A program made the position numbers and the translations under genes. From positions 1 through 64,000 of the forward strand of contig JAOHKZ010000005.1 of the NCBI GenBank assembly GCA_028101545.1: 64,000 nucleotides of DNA, in the 5' to 3' direction. Under the pieces are notes generated by a model. The model made no database searches, had not been told where the DNA came from, and saw nothing but the letters and a program-made list of their open reading frames with translations. Positions 1 through 9,147 of the stretch are shown one piece after another (position 1 is the first letter of the stretch; every line of letters begins with the position of its first letter). This stretch comes from Opitutales bacterium. Lineage in GTDB: Bacteria > Verrucomicrobiota > Verrucomicrobiia > Opitutales > Seribacteraceae.

Positions 1-13
1 ACACAAGATTCCT

Positions 14-3000
14 GTGAAAGCCGATGTCACTCCAATTCTACAGCCAAATCCATTTAGGCGGGGAGTAAAACCAACCGAAGCTCTAGAAAAAGCTCTGTCT
101 CGATTGGAAGAGAAAAAAAGAACCATTCTTTTCTATGGCAATTCAATGGTCGAACGCCTTTTAGAGCATGGCGAACTGGAAGCCCGTTTGCAGATCGCAA
201 TTCCAAACCAGAAACTGAAGATTCGTAGCCTTGCCTGGACCGGTGACGAAGTGGGTAATCGTCTGCGACTTGAAAGGTACGCAACTCACATGAATAACCT
301 TCTAAGTAAGTGGCCTGCCAATACAATTGTACTCGGTTACGGAATGAATGAAGCCTTTTCTGGAGAAGCAGGTCTAGATGAATTTTATGAGCATTACGAT
401 ATCCATATAAGACAGATAAAAAATGTTCATCCTGGTGCGAAGATTGTTTTGTTGTCACCCATTGCCACAAAGAGAGCAACTACAGGATTATACACAAAAG
501 CTATTTCCAAGCTAGCAATCAAACACGGAGCGACATTTATAGATATCCACTCAATAACCAGCGAAAGTGGGATAACTGATGGAGGCATTCACCTCAACAG
601 CAAAGGCAACAGCCTCGTTGCTCGTAAAGTTGCAACTGAATTACTCAAATTACGAGGAATTCAAACATCTGATCCTGATCCAAATCATCTCATCGAAGTC
701 GCCAAGGCCACATCTGCCAAACATTTTAGAGTCGCGGAAGTAGTGCGTCCAAAAAATGCTGTTGTCTACTTCGGTGTACGCGGTCGCCCCTACGAATATA
801 ACGGTGAGATGCCTCGCTATCATGAAATGATTCGGCTCACTGAGTCAGTAATTTACGATATTTGCTCAAACCCTGCACTTAAGTTTTCGGAAATACCCAA
901 ACCATCCTTATCACCAATGGGGCCTGGCAAAGGCAGAGATGATGGCGATCGTACGGGAATAATTAAGACCGTTGCAGAAAGTGAGGCTGAGTTTAAAATC
1001 GCCGATGGTTACGAAGTTAATCTTTTCGCATCTGAGGAACAGTTCCCCGAGTTGCGAAATCCAGTGCAAATTACCTTCGATGCAAAAGGACGACTTTGGG
1101 CTGTGACTATGCCCTCTTTTCCGCACACTCCCCCCGGTTTAACTCCTCCAGATAAAATTATTATTCTTGAAGACACCGATCGTGATGGTAAGGCAGATAA
1201 ACTTACCACATTCGCAGAAGGCCTTGATGCTCTTGATGGGGTCGCTTTTCATCGCAATGGAATTATAATTTCCGAACAACCTCGCCTATGGCTTATGCGT
1301 GATACCAATGGAGATGATATCGCGGACACCAAGGAGGAAGTACTTCGCGGAATTGATGTCACCGATACTCACCACGGAGGCATGATAACAACAGATCCTT
1401 ATGGGGATATTATGTTTAGCGATGGTGTATTCCACCGTTCCCAACTTGAGACACCCTTTGGAGTTGTTCGTGGTATTGACGCCACAACCTATCGTCTTAA
1501 TCCCATTACCGGAAGAATTAATACTGAATGGCAGCACACAACTCCGAATCCATGGGGAATAACTTTTGATAAATGGGGAAACACTTTTCAAGTATACGGA
1601 GATGGACAGGTTTATGATGGCAGTTCATTGATTTGGACACCTCTAGGTGCATATCATCCCTTTAGATACGCTCACATATGTAGTTACGGCAAGGGTTCTG
1701 CCGTCGCTTCCGTATCTAGCCCAAATTTTCCCGACCGGTTCAAGCAAGCAGTTGCATCAGCTTCTCTTTTGGGCCGCTATGCTGTAAATCTCACTGCTAT
1801 CTCATACAAAGACGGCATGGTAAAAGAAGTGGACCATGAAGCTATACTTAGTTCACCCAACGCCGCATTTCGTCCCGCTGATGTTGAATTCGGTATGGAT
1901 GGTGCATTATATGTTTCTGATTTCTGTAGTCCAATTATTGGTCACGCTCAGCACCCAATGCGTGATCCGCATTGGGATCACGATTACGGTCGTATTTGGC
2001 GAATCGTTCACACAGGAAATCCGATTGTCAAGGATTGGCCAAAAATTGAAGGAGCTCCTGCTGAAGAACTGTACCAACTTTTACTGCACGAACAGAACAT
2101 AGTCCGCCACCACGCACGCATCGAATTGCGTAAAATTATTAATACAGGGACTGACTTGTTGGACGAATGGTTAAAAAGCATAAGCGGTTCACCCAAGTAT
2201 CTGGAAGGAGTCCTGGAAGTGATTTTTATCCGAGAAGGGTTGAATCAAGCCAGTCCCAATTTAATCCAGAAACTACTTAAATCTGATAACCCACTTCTTC
2301 GTGGTGCAGGGGTTCAGGCTCTACGTCAACAAGCAGACCGTATTCATGATATTGGAGAAATGCTTTCTCCGCTAGTAAACGATCCTCATCCAAGAGTTCA
2401 AATCGAAGTTATCGATGCCGTCGCTCACCTACGGCCAACCTATCCAACTTTAGATACAATTTTGGCAAACATACAACCTGCAAATAAGCATGTTAGTGAC
2501 TCTCTAGCCTATCTTGATTATGGCACCAAGCCGGCCAAGGGTCGCAGCGTTCCAGTTTTAGATGTCACTCCTCAATCTCAGCTCAAGACTTGGCAATACT
2601 TAGGTGAAAATGAACAAAATAAACCTGTTGCAATGCAGTTGGGCCGGACAAAATTACCTGGAGCCGGTTTATTTCGCACTTTTGTTCACTCAAAAAAACA
2701 ACAATCTGCGATCATAGCGATCAATCACAAAAAACTAAAGATCAGGGTTAACGATGTTTTAAAATTCAGTCAAAACTCACTTTGGAGTGGCGACCAACAA
2801 GTCAATGTGGAACTTGTAAACGGATTGAATGTAATCGAAGTTCAATTAAACAAAGGTCGTCGTGCTAATGGAATTATGCCCCCGGTTTATCTCTATGATC
2901 CAGCAGGGCAGGTTTTAGGCAACACCAGTTATCCCGATAATTTAGAAATCTTTAAAGAGTCTGAAGCAGCATATGAAAAGATGATCGCCGAACGGGGCAA

Positions 3001-6000
3001 TCTTCTCTTCGTCCAGGCAGCAGCAGGTCTTCAATTCTCGCCGACAAAAATGAGCGTAACTCCCGGCAGCAAAGTTCGCCTGGTCTTTGATAATCCCGAC
3101 ATCATGATGCATAATTGGGTACTGCTCAAACCTGGCAGCCTGGAAGAGGTTGGCTCTTTGGCTGACAAGCTTGCCGAGCAACATGCCGGTATGGAAAAAG
3201 GTTATCTTCCTGATACCGATAAGATCCTCGTCGCATCCAAACTACTAGGACCAAAAGCCAAGCAGGAACTTGTATTTACAGCTCCGTCAGAGCCGGGCGA
3301 ATACCCATACACTTGTACTTTCCCGGGACATTGGCGAATGATGAAAGGAATACTAATAGTAGCTGAACCGGCACCCCCAAAGAAAGTAATCGAGGCTCCA
3401 TCCGCTGGGAAATCAGTCACTAAAGCGATTGGCGACGGTGTGATGTTTGAAACGACCTCATCACCCAACGGTTTCAAAACGCTCAAACTACCTGCAAAAC
3501 CAGCGGGTAAAATTGTCGCGAACCGAAATACCAATAACGATCCAATTACCATACTAATCGATGGCAAACTTAGCCAGGGATTTGGTCCGGTGTTTGCCAA
3601 TGGTATCAAGAACGGTGCCTATCGTATGGATCTTGGTAAAAAGCAGCCAGTTTCGGCCGTCACGAGTTGGTCATTTAAACAATCCGCTAGCAGAGGAAAC
3701 CAGTTGGTAACCATTTACGGCAGTGCCAACGATGCTGATCCCGGGTGGAATTTCTCAGATAAGAAAACATTTACCAATCTCGGTACCATTAGCACTGATG
3801 GTCAGAAGATCGATCAATACACCGCTCTTTCGCTACGCTCAAAACCGGAGACAAACCTAGGCAACTTTCGCTGGATTGCTTGGCATGTTTCCCCCGTCAG
3901 CAAGCTGAATGAAAACACAGCGTTCCAGGAATTGGCTGTTGAGATTGGTGTGAAAAAGATAGCGAAGGCAGCTAAAAAGTCGAACACCCAACCTAATGTT
4001 ATCTTAGTTATGACAGATGACCAAGGCTGGGCCGAGGTTGGCTTCAATGGCAACGAGATGATCCAAACGCCTAATTTGGATAAGTTTGCTGCCGAGGGGT
4101 TACAGCTCTCGCAGTTCTATGTGTCGCCGATGTGTACACCGACCCGATCATCCCTGATGACCGGTCGGTATCACTACCGCACTGGTGCTCACGATACCTA
4201 TATCGGACGCACCAATATGAATCCGCAGGAGACCACCATCGCCGAAGTGTTTGCCGATGCTGGCTACCGCACGGGTATCTTCGGTAAATGGCACTTGGGC
4301 GAAAACTACCCTATGCGAGCTCAGGATCAGGGCTTTCACGATGTCGTTGTCCACGGTGGGGGTGGGTTGGGTCAGTTTGCTGACTACCCTAGAAATACTA
4401 ACTACAGTCCAGTTCTGCTCTACCAGGATACCTACAAACAATCCGATGGCTATTGCACCGACGTGTTCATTGATGAATCGATCCGGTTTATTAAAGAGAA
4501 TAAAGAAAAGCCGTTCTTTTGCTATGTCCCACTCAATGCGCCGCACGCACCATTCACTGTCGATCAGGAATACAGTGGCCGCTACCAAGGCAAGATCAAG
4601 GAGGGAGGTCGAAAGTGGACGCCAGACATCTATGGGATGATCACTCAGATGGACGAAGCATTCCAGCGCCTGTTGGATACCGTGAAGACCCAGGGACTGG
4701 AGGAGAATACCATCGTCATTTTTACCACCGACAATGGACCTAACTCTACCTACTTCACGGCGGGTCTCAAGGCGCGTAAGGGCAGTGTCTTCGAAAACGG
4801 TTTTCGGGCGCCATTCGTGATTCGCTGGCCAGCCGCTATTGAGGGTGGACGTAAGCTAAGCGATCTCGCTATGCACATCGACCTGCTACCAACTCTGGCA
4901 CAGGCCTGTGATATCCCGATACCTAAAGATTTGCAACTGGATGGCCAGAACATCTTGCCTCTACTCACCGGTGAAATCGAAAAACTAGACGAACGATTTA
5001 TCTTCATGCAGCACAATCGTGGCAATGTACCGGTGAAATATAAAAATGGCATGGCTCGCAAAGGCCCATGGAAAGTGGTGGGCAACAAAGGTACTCCAGA
5101 GGGATTTGAACTGTATCATATCGATAACGATCCTGGAGAGACCAACAACCTCGCAGCCGAACACCCGGAAAAGGTAAAAGCCTGGGTGGCCGAGTATGAG
5201 AAATGGTTTGATGATGTCACCGCTGAGTTGATGGAAATAAAAGGTGCTCCGCACCCCTTTGAGCTAAATCCAGCCCAGCCCTATGACTATCGACTGACAT
5301 GGCAGGATTGGTATGGAGATATGACTGGCTGGAACGCAAAAAACTATGGCAAATGGCATGTTACCAATCCCGGCCTGATCGACAAATTCGACATCACCAT
5401 TCGCACCACTCGCGATACCTATGGCCTACCAACAGAGCTAAAGTTCATCTGGCTCGATCAGGAAAAGAGCATGAAATTCGATAGCACACCGGATCAGATT
5501 CTGTTAGAAGATATCAAGCTCAAGAAAGGCACGGGGTGGATGGAGGCCCAGCTAATCATCGATGGCAAAATCCGATGTGTGCAGGAAATACAAATCAGAC
5601 CACATGGTGTGAAAAGCGTGATCAAATTCCCGGAAGCGAGTCCACCGCGAAGAACCTCAAAGAACTCAAAGTCGAGCACCACACTACCGAAACTAACATC
5701 GCACCCACTACCTGAAGAGGTAAAAGGTCAGTATGTTAGGATCGAACTACCCGGCGGTGGACGCACCCTTTCGTTAGCTGAGGTAATGGTCTTTGAGAAA
5801 GGCGTCAATAAGGCGCTCAACAAGAAAGCCTCACAGTCTTCAATTGCTTTTGATGGGAAACCGGATTTTGCCATCGATGGAAACACCAACGGCGATTACC
5901 ACTCGGGCTCCACGACCCATACCGAAAGCGCCAGGCCCAATCCATGGTGGGAGGTCGACCTGGGCAAAGCCATAGACATAGACGAAATTGCGATCGCCAA

Positions 6001-9000
6001 CCGCACTGATTCCAATGGCGATCGGTTGGAAGGCTTTACTTTGAAAGTGCTTAATGCCAAGCGCGAAGAGGTATACACGAAAAAACAAACCCCACAGTCG
6101 AGCACCATCCAGTTTATCAAAGACGGCGTCAAATCCTCTCAGGTCGCACCGAAGTCCGGTGCCAGCAGAGGCTCGCTAACGAAGTCCGCCCAGGGGGCTG
6201 ATTCGCATCTATTTATCCTGGCCGGTCAATCGAATATGGTTGCTCTCGATCCGGATGTCTCATTTACACCTGCGGTAAATGCAGCTTTCGGCGAAGAGAA
6301 GGTTATTGTCGTCAAAGATGCGCACAATAGTCAATCGATCCGTCGCTGGGTCAAAGGTTGGAGATCGGTTCAAGGTAAGCCCGTGAATAATAGTGGCGAT
6401 CTCTACGACCACTTAGTAGAGAAGGTTAAAGCCGCTACCGAAGGTAAAGCCATTGAAACCGTGACCCTTGTCTGGATGCAAGGCGAAGCAGACGCCGCTG
6501 GCAATCAGGTCGATGTGTATCGATCCAGCCTCGATCGCCTACTGAAGCAATTAAAGAAGGATCTGGATCAAAAAGAGATTCGTTTCGTTCTGGGCAGACT
6601 CAGCGACTACAGTCTCGAAAGTAATAAACATCCCGAGTGGCAAGACATGCGCGATCTGCAAGTCGCCTACGCAGAAGCAACGCCTTTGGGTGCCTGGGTC
6701 GATACCGATGATCTCAATAACAAAACCAGGGACGACAAACCATTCAACGATGTTCACTACACCAAAAACGGCTATCGCATCTTGGGAGAGCGACTGGCAG
6801 AAAAAGCCATCGAGATGCTCGATCCCCAATCAGAGTTAACCTTTCCCGGGGAAAAGAGTAACTTCCGTGGCTATGTGCGCTACAGTGGTATCAAAACCGA
6901 GCACGGACATTTCTCAGTCGTTTGCCCTAAAAAAGCTGCTCCCGGTCGTCCATGGCTGTGGCGCAGTCTGTTCTGGGAAGCGATCCAGCAGTTTAGCAAC
7001 GCCGATCTGAAACTGGTCGACGAAGGCTACCATATCGTGCTGGCTCACGGCGATGTCGCTGGTCACCCGAAAGGCAATCCCAATATCGATGCCGCGTACA
7101 AAATGGTGACTAGTGAGTACGGATTCTCCGAGAAATGCTCCATGGCCTCGATGAGTCGCGGAACCCTTTCACTGTTTCGCTGGGCCAACAGTAACCCCGA
7201 AAAAGTCGAAAGTATCTATGTCGACAATGGTGTCTGTAATGTTCTCAGCTGGCCTGCCGGAAAGCTGGTGCCAGGAAATAACTCGATCGCCAATGGTGCA
7301 CCAACCTCTTGGAAGGATTTCAAAAAGAAGTATGGTTACACCAGCGACGCAGAGGCGCTGAAAACTAAAGAGAATCCGATCGACTTGCTCGAGCCACTGG
7401 CCAAAGCCGGAGTGCCAATCATCACCGTGTGTGGCAACAAGGATAATGCCGTTCCCTACGAAGAAAACGATGCCATCCTCGAACAGCGCTACAAGGCGCT
7501 AGGAGGTGACATTCGGGTAATCGTCGAGAACAAAGGCCACTCCCATGGCATGAAAGACCCGACATCGGTGCTCAAGTTTATCCGTAAGCATACCCGGTCC
7601 ACTTTGGAGGAGTCAGGCACCAAGCAGCCGGAAAACGCCTGGGTCATCGATAACGACGCCGACTGGGTACTGGCAGCCAGCGACCAGACCAATCTACATA
7701 TTGCCGACGGAATGGCCACGCCAACCGCCAAAGAAGCCACCTATCTCAGTAGACTAAAGACTTTCGACAAACCACGCTCACTCAAATCGATCACCCTGGA
7801 CCAGTCGCCTGTCTGGCATAACTGGGAACCGATCAATAATCTCGGACCAAGCAATCTCGGCGATGCTCCGGTAATGGTCACCGTCGGTCCGGATAACTAC
7901 TGGATGTTTGGACGATATGGCGGCAAAGGAAAGAAGGGCTTCAAAGCGGAAAACGCCAAACTGGAAGGATTCGATATTCCCCTTAAGACTACGCCGTTCC
8001 CGAATCAATACGATGCCCCGGGCGGTCTCAAACCAGGCAAAGGCGGCTACCACGCGTGGCAAAGTCGCGATATGCTCAACTGGGTGCATCACGGATCCGT
8101 CACCGAAGGCTTTTCCAGCTGGGTCACCACCGCCGAATACACCGATGGCAAACTATACATTTACTACGACTACCCCAACGACCAGGACCCGCACCTCTAC
8201 ATCGATGACAACCTCACCGATGGCATCCCGGGCAAAAACATGGGCATGGCCTTTGAAGATCCCTCCCACGGATCCGACTGCACCTTCATCCGTGATCTCG
8301 ACGGCAACTTCCACGTCATCTACGAAGACTGGAGCCCGATTAATGCGAGTAAACATTCCTGGGATTCACCATTGGCAGGCCATGCCATCAGTAAAGACGG
8401 TATCGGAAACTTCAAGATTCTAGCACCAGCTGTAGACGAACGCACCAATCCAACGGGGAGATTCGCCGAATACCCCCACCCTCACTGGCACGCGACCATG
8501 CCTGAGAAGTTCCCTGCTAAAAAAGCTACTAAGGATGTGCCAGAACATCGAATCAAAAAGGGGGAGGCAAAAGCCTACGGCCAATATGAAATTCACGAAC
8601 CTGTACAGGACGCCTTTGGCGACTGGGCGTCTATTTGTATTGGTGGTCAATACTACCTATTCGCCGACTTCCACCCCGCCAACGAAAAGATACGAGTCGG
8701 CTGGTTCACCTCATCGGCAATTAACGAGCCTTTTACCTTTTGCGGAGAAATCGGTAATGGCCACCCTGATCCAGACATCATGTTTGCCGAAGGCAAGTTC
8801 TACCTAGCCACCCAGCAGTCCACCGACTACATAAGTACTGGCCCCTGGGTAGAAAGCGTCGAAGTAAGAGTCGGCGTCGACACTAACAACGATGGAAAAG
8901 TCAATCAATGGTCTGATTGGCAGGAAGTAAAGGAAAGTTATGATTATGTTTCGGGGTTCTCAAAACAGGTGGCAAAAACTTCGGCTTCAATTGATTTAAC

Positions 9001-9115
9001 TTATCTTCCTGAGGGCTATGGTTTCCAGTTTGAGACCCGAATGAATGACACAACCGAAAACTCATCTAAGCCTATTTTGGACTCCGTAACTATAGAGTTT
9101 GGACCACGGGAATAG
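14..9115 (+). CDS. Giant multidomain secreted-type enzyme, partial at 5' edge: SGNH hydrolase + PVC-type propeller (membrane-bound dehydrogenase-like) + HEAT-like region + plastocyanin/auracyanin-like domain + sulfatase + discoidin-like + SGNH/sialate esterase-like + alpha/beta-hydrolase + GH43/GH32-like propeller
   Basis: Single open frame of 3033 aa, still open upstream of GTG at 14 (codons CAC AAG ATT CCT precede it). Motifs: FYGNSMVERLL; GYEVNLFASEEQFPELRNPVQITFDAKGRLWAVTMPSFP; YPYTCTFPGHWRMMKGILIV (blue-copper C/H/M ligands); PNVILVMTDDQGWAEVGFNGN...CTPTRSSLMTGRY (sulfatase); NPWWEVDLGKAIDIDEIAIANRTD (F5/8 type C-like); HLFILAGQSNM (SGNH/SASA); SMASMSRGTLSLFRWA (alpha/beta hydrolase nucleophile elbow-like); SRDMLNWVHHG...GNGHPDPDIMFAEGKFYLATQ (GH-like propeller). 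Confidence 0.85.
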   Translation: MKADVTPILQPNPFRRGVKPTEALEKALSRLEEKKRTILFYGNSMVERLLEHGELEARLQIAIPNQKLKIRSLAWTGDEVGNRLRLERYATHMNNLLSKWPANTIVLGYGMNEAFSGEAGLDEFYEHYDIHIRQIKNVHPGAKIVLLSPIATKRATTGLYTKAISKLAIKHGATFIDIHSITSESGITDGGIHLNSKGNSLVARKVATELLKLRGIQTSDPDPNHLIEVAKATSAKHFRVAEVVRPKNAVVYFGVRGRPYEYNGEMPRYHEMIRLTESVIYDICSNPALKFSEIPKPSLSPMGPGKGRDDGDRTGIIKTVAESEAEFKIADGYEVNLFASEEQFPELRNPVQITFDAKGRLWAVTMPSFPHTPPGLTPPDKIIILEDTDRDGKADKLTTFAEGLDALDGVAFHRNGIIISEQPRLWLMRDTNGDDIADTKEEVLRGIDVTDTHHGGMITTDPYGDIMFSDGVFHRSQLETPFGVVRGIDATTYRLNPITGRINTEWQHTTPNPWGITFDKWGNTFQVYGDGQVYDGSSLIWTPLGAYHPFRYAHICSYGKGSAVASVSSPNFPDRFKQAVASASLLGRYAVNLTAISYKDGMVKEVDHEAILSSPNAAFRPADVEFGMDGALYVSDFCSPIIGHAQHPMRDPHWDHDYGRIWRIVHTGNPIVKDWPKIEGAPAEELYQLLLHEQNIVRHHARIELRKIINTGTDLLDEWLKSISGSPKYLEGVLEVIFIREGLNQASPNLIQKLLKSDNPLLRGAGVQALRQQADRIHDIGEMLSPLVNDPHPRVQIEVIDAVAHLRPTYPTLDTILANIQPANKHVSDSLAYLDYGTKPAKGRSVPVLDVTPQSQLKTWQYLGENEQNKPVAMQLGRTKLPGAGLFRTFVHSKKQQSAIIAINHKKLKIRVNDVLKFSQNSLWSGDQQVNVELVNGLNVIEVQLNKGRRANGIMPPVYLYDPAGQVLGNTSYPDNLEIFKESEAAYEKMIAERGNLLFVQAAAGLQFSPTKMSVTPGSKVRLVFDNPDIMMHNWVLLKPGSLEEVGSLADKLAEQHAGMEKGYLPDTDKILVASKLLGPKAKQELVFTAPSEPGEYPYTCTFPGHWRMMKGILIVAEPAPPKKVIEAPSAGKSVTKAIGDGVMFETTSSPNGFKTLKLPAKPAGKIVANRNTNNDPITILIDGKLSQGFGPVFANGIKNGAYRMDLGKKQPVSAVTSWSFKQSASRGNQLVTIYGSANDADPGWNFSDKKTFTNLGTISTDGQKIDQYTALSLRSKPETNLGNFRWIAWHVSPVSKLNENTAFQELAVEIGVKKIAKAAKKSNTQPNVILVMTDDQGWAEVGFNGNEMIQTPNLDKFAAEGLQLSQFYVSPMCTPTRSSLMTGRYHYRTGAHDTYIGRTNMNPQETTIAEVFADAGYRTGIFGKWHLGENYPMRAQDQGFHDVVVHGGGGLGQFADYPRNTNYSPVLLYQDTYKQSDGYCTDVFIDESIRFIKENKEKPFFCYVPLNAPHAPFTVDQEYSGRYQGKIKEGGRKWTPDIYGMITQMDEAFQRLLDTVKTQGLEENTIVIFTTDNGPNSTYFTAGLKARKGSVFENGFRAPFVIRWPAAIEGGRKLSDLAMHIDLLPTLAQACDIPIPKDLQLDGQNILPLLTGEIEKLDERFIFMQHNRGNVPVKYKNGMARKGPWKVVGNKGTPEGFELYHIDNDPGETNNLAAEHPEKVKAWVAEYEKWFDDVTAELMEIKGAPHPFELNPAQPYDYRLTWQDWYGDMTGWNAKNYGKWHVTNPGLIDKFDITIRTTRDTYGLPTELKFIWLDQEKSMKFDSTPDQILLEDIKLKKGTGWMEAQLIIDGKIRCVQEIQIRPHGVKSVIKFPEASPPRRTSKNSKSSTTLPKLTSHPLPEEVKGQYVRIELPGGGRTLSLAEVMVFEKGVNKALNKKASQSSIAFDGKPDFAIDGNTNGDYHSGSTTHTESARPNPWWEVDLGKAIDIDEIAIANRTDSNGDRLEGFTLKVLNAKREEVYTKKQTPQSSTIQFIKDGVKSSQVAPKSGASRGSLTKSAQGADSHLFILAGQSNMVALDPDVSFTPAVNAAFGEEKVIVVKDAHNSQSIRRWVKGWRSVQGKPVNNSGDLYDHLVEKVKAATEGKAIETVTLVWMQGEADAAGNQVDVYRSSLDRLLKQLKKDLDQKEIRFVLGRLSDYSLESNKHPEWQDMRDLQVAYAEATPLGAWVDTDDLNNKTRDDKPFNDVHYTKNGYRILGERLAEKAIEMLDPQSELTFPGEKSNFRGYVRYSGIKTEHGHFSVVCPKKAAPGRPWLWRSLFWEAIQQFSNADLKLVDEGYHIVLAHGDVAGHPKGNPNIDAAYKMVTSEYGFSEKCSMASMSRGTLSLFRWANSNPEKVESIYVDNGVCNVLSWPAGKLVPGNNSIANGAPTSWKDFKKKYGYTSDAEALKTKENPIDLLEPLAKAGVPIITVCGNKDNAVPYEENDAILEQRYKALGGDIRVIVENKGHSHGMKDPTSVLKFIRKHTRSTLEESGTKQPENAWVIDNDADWVLAASDQTNLHIADGMATPTAKEATYLSRLKTFDKPRSLKSITLDQSPVWHNWEPINNLGPSNLGDAPVMVTVGPDNYWMFGRYGGKGKKGFKAENAKLEGFDIPLKTTPFPNQYDAPGGLKPGKGGYHAWQSRDMLNWVHHGSVTEGFSSWVTTAEYTDGKLYIYYDYPNDQDPHLYIDDNLTDGIPGKNMGMAFEDPSHGSDCTFIRDLDGNFHVIYEDWSPINASKHSWDSPLAGHAISKDGIGNFKILAPAVDERTNPTGRFAEYPHPHWHATMPEKFPAKKATKDVPEHRIKKGEAKAYGQYEIHEPVQDAFGDWASICIGGQYYLFADFHPANEKIRVGWFTSSAINEPFTFCGEIGNGHPDPDIMFAEGKFYLATQQSTDYISTGPWVESVEVRVGVDTNNDGKVNQWSDWQEVKESYDYVSGFSKQVAKTSASIDLTYLPEGYGFQFETRMNDTTENSSKPILDSVTIEFGPRE

Positions 9116-9147
9116 GCTAGTAAGCATCCCACTTTTTTATAACTTTC

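Noticed and set aside
54-479. 141-aa minus-strand ORF inside the giant gene
   Set aside because: Antisense to a well-supported coding frame; no recognisable motif.
4148-4588. 146-aa minus-strand ORF over the sulfatase module
   Set aside because: Antisense shadow of a conserved sulfatase frame.
7908-8423. 171-aa plus-strand ORF rich in Thr/Pro/Arg
   Set aside because: Out-of-frame shadow of the GH-like module; biased composition, no domain.
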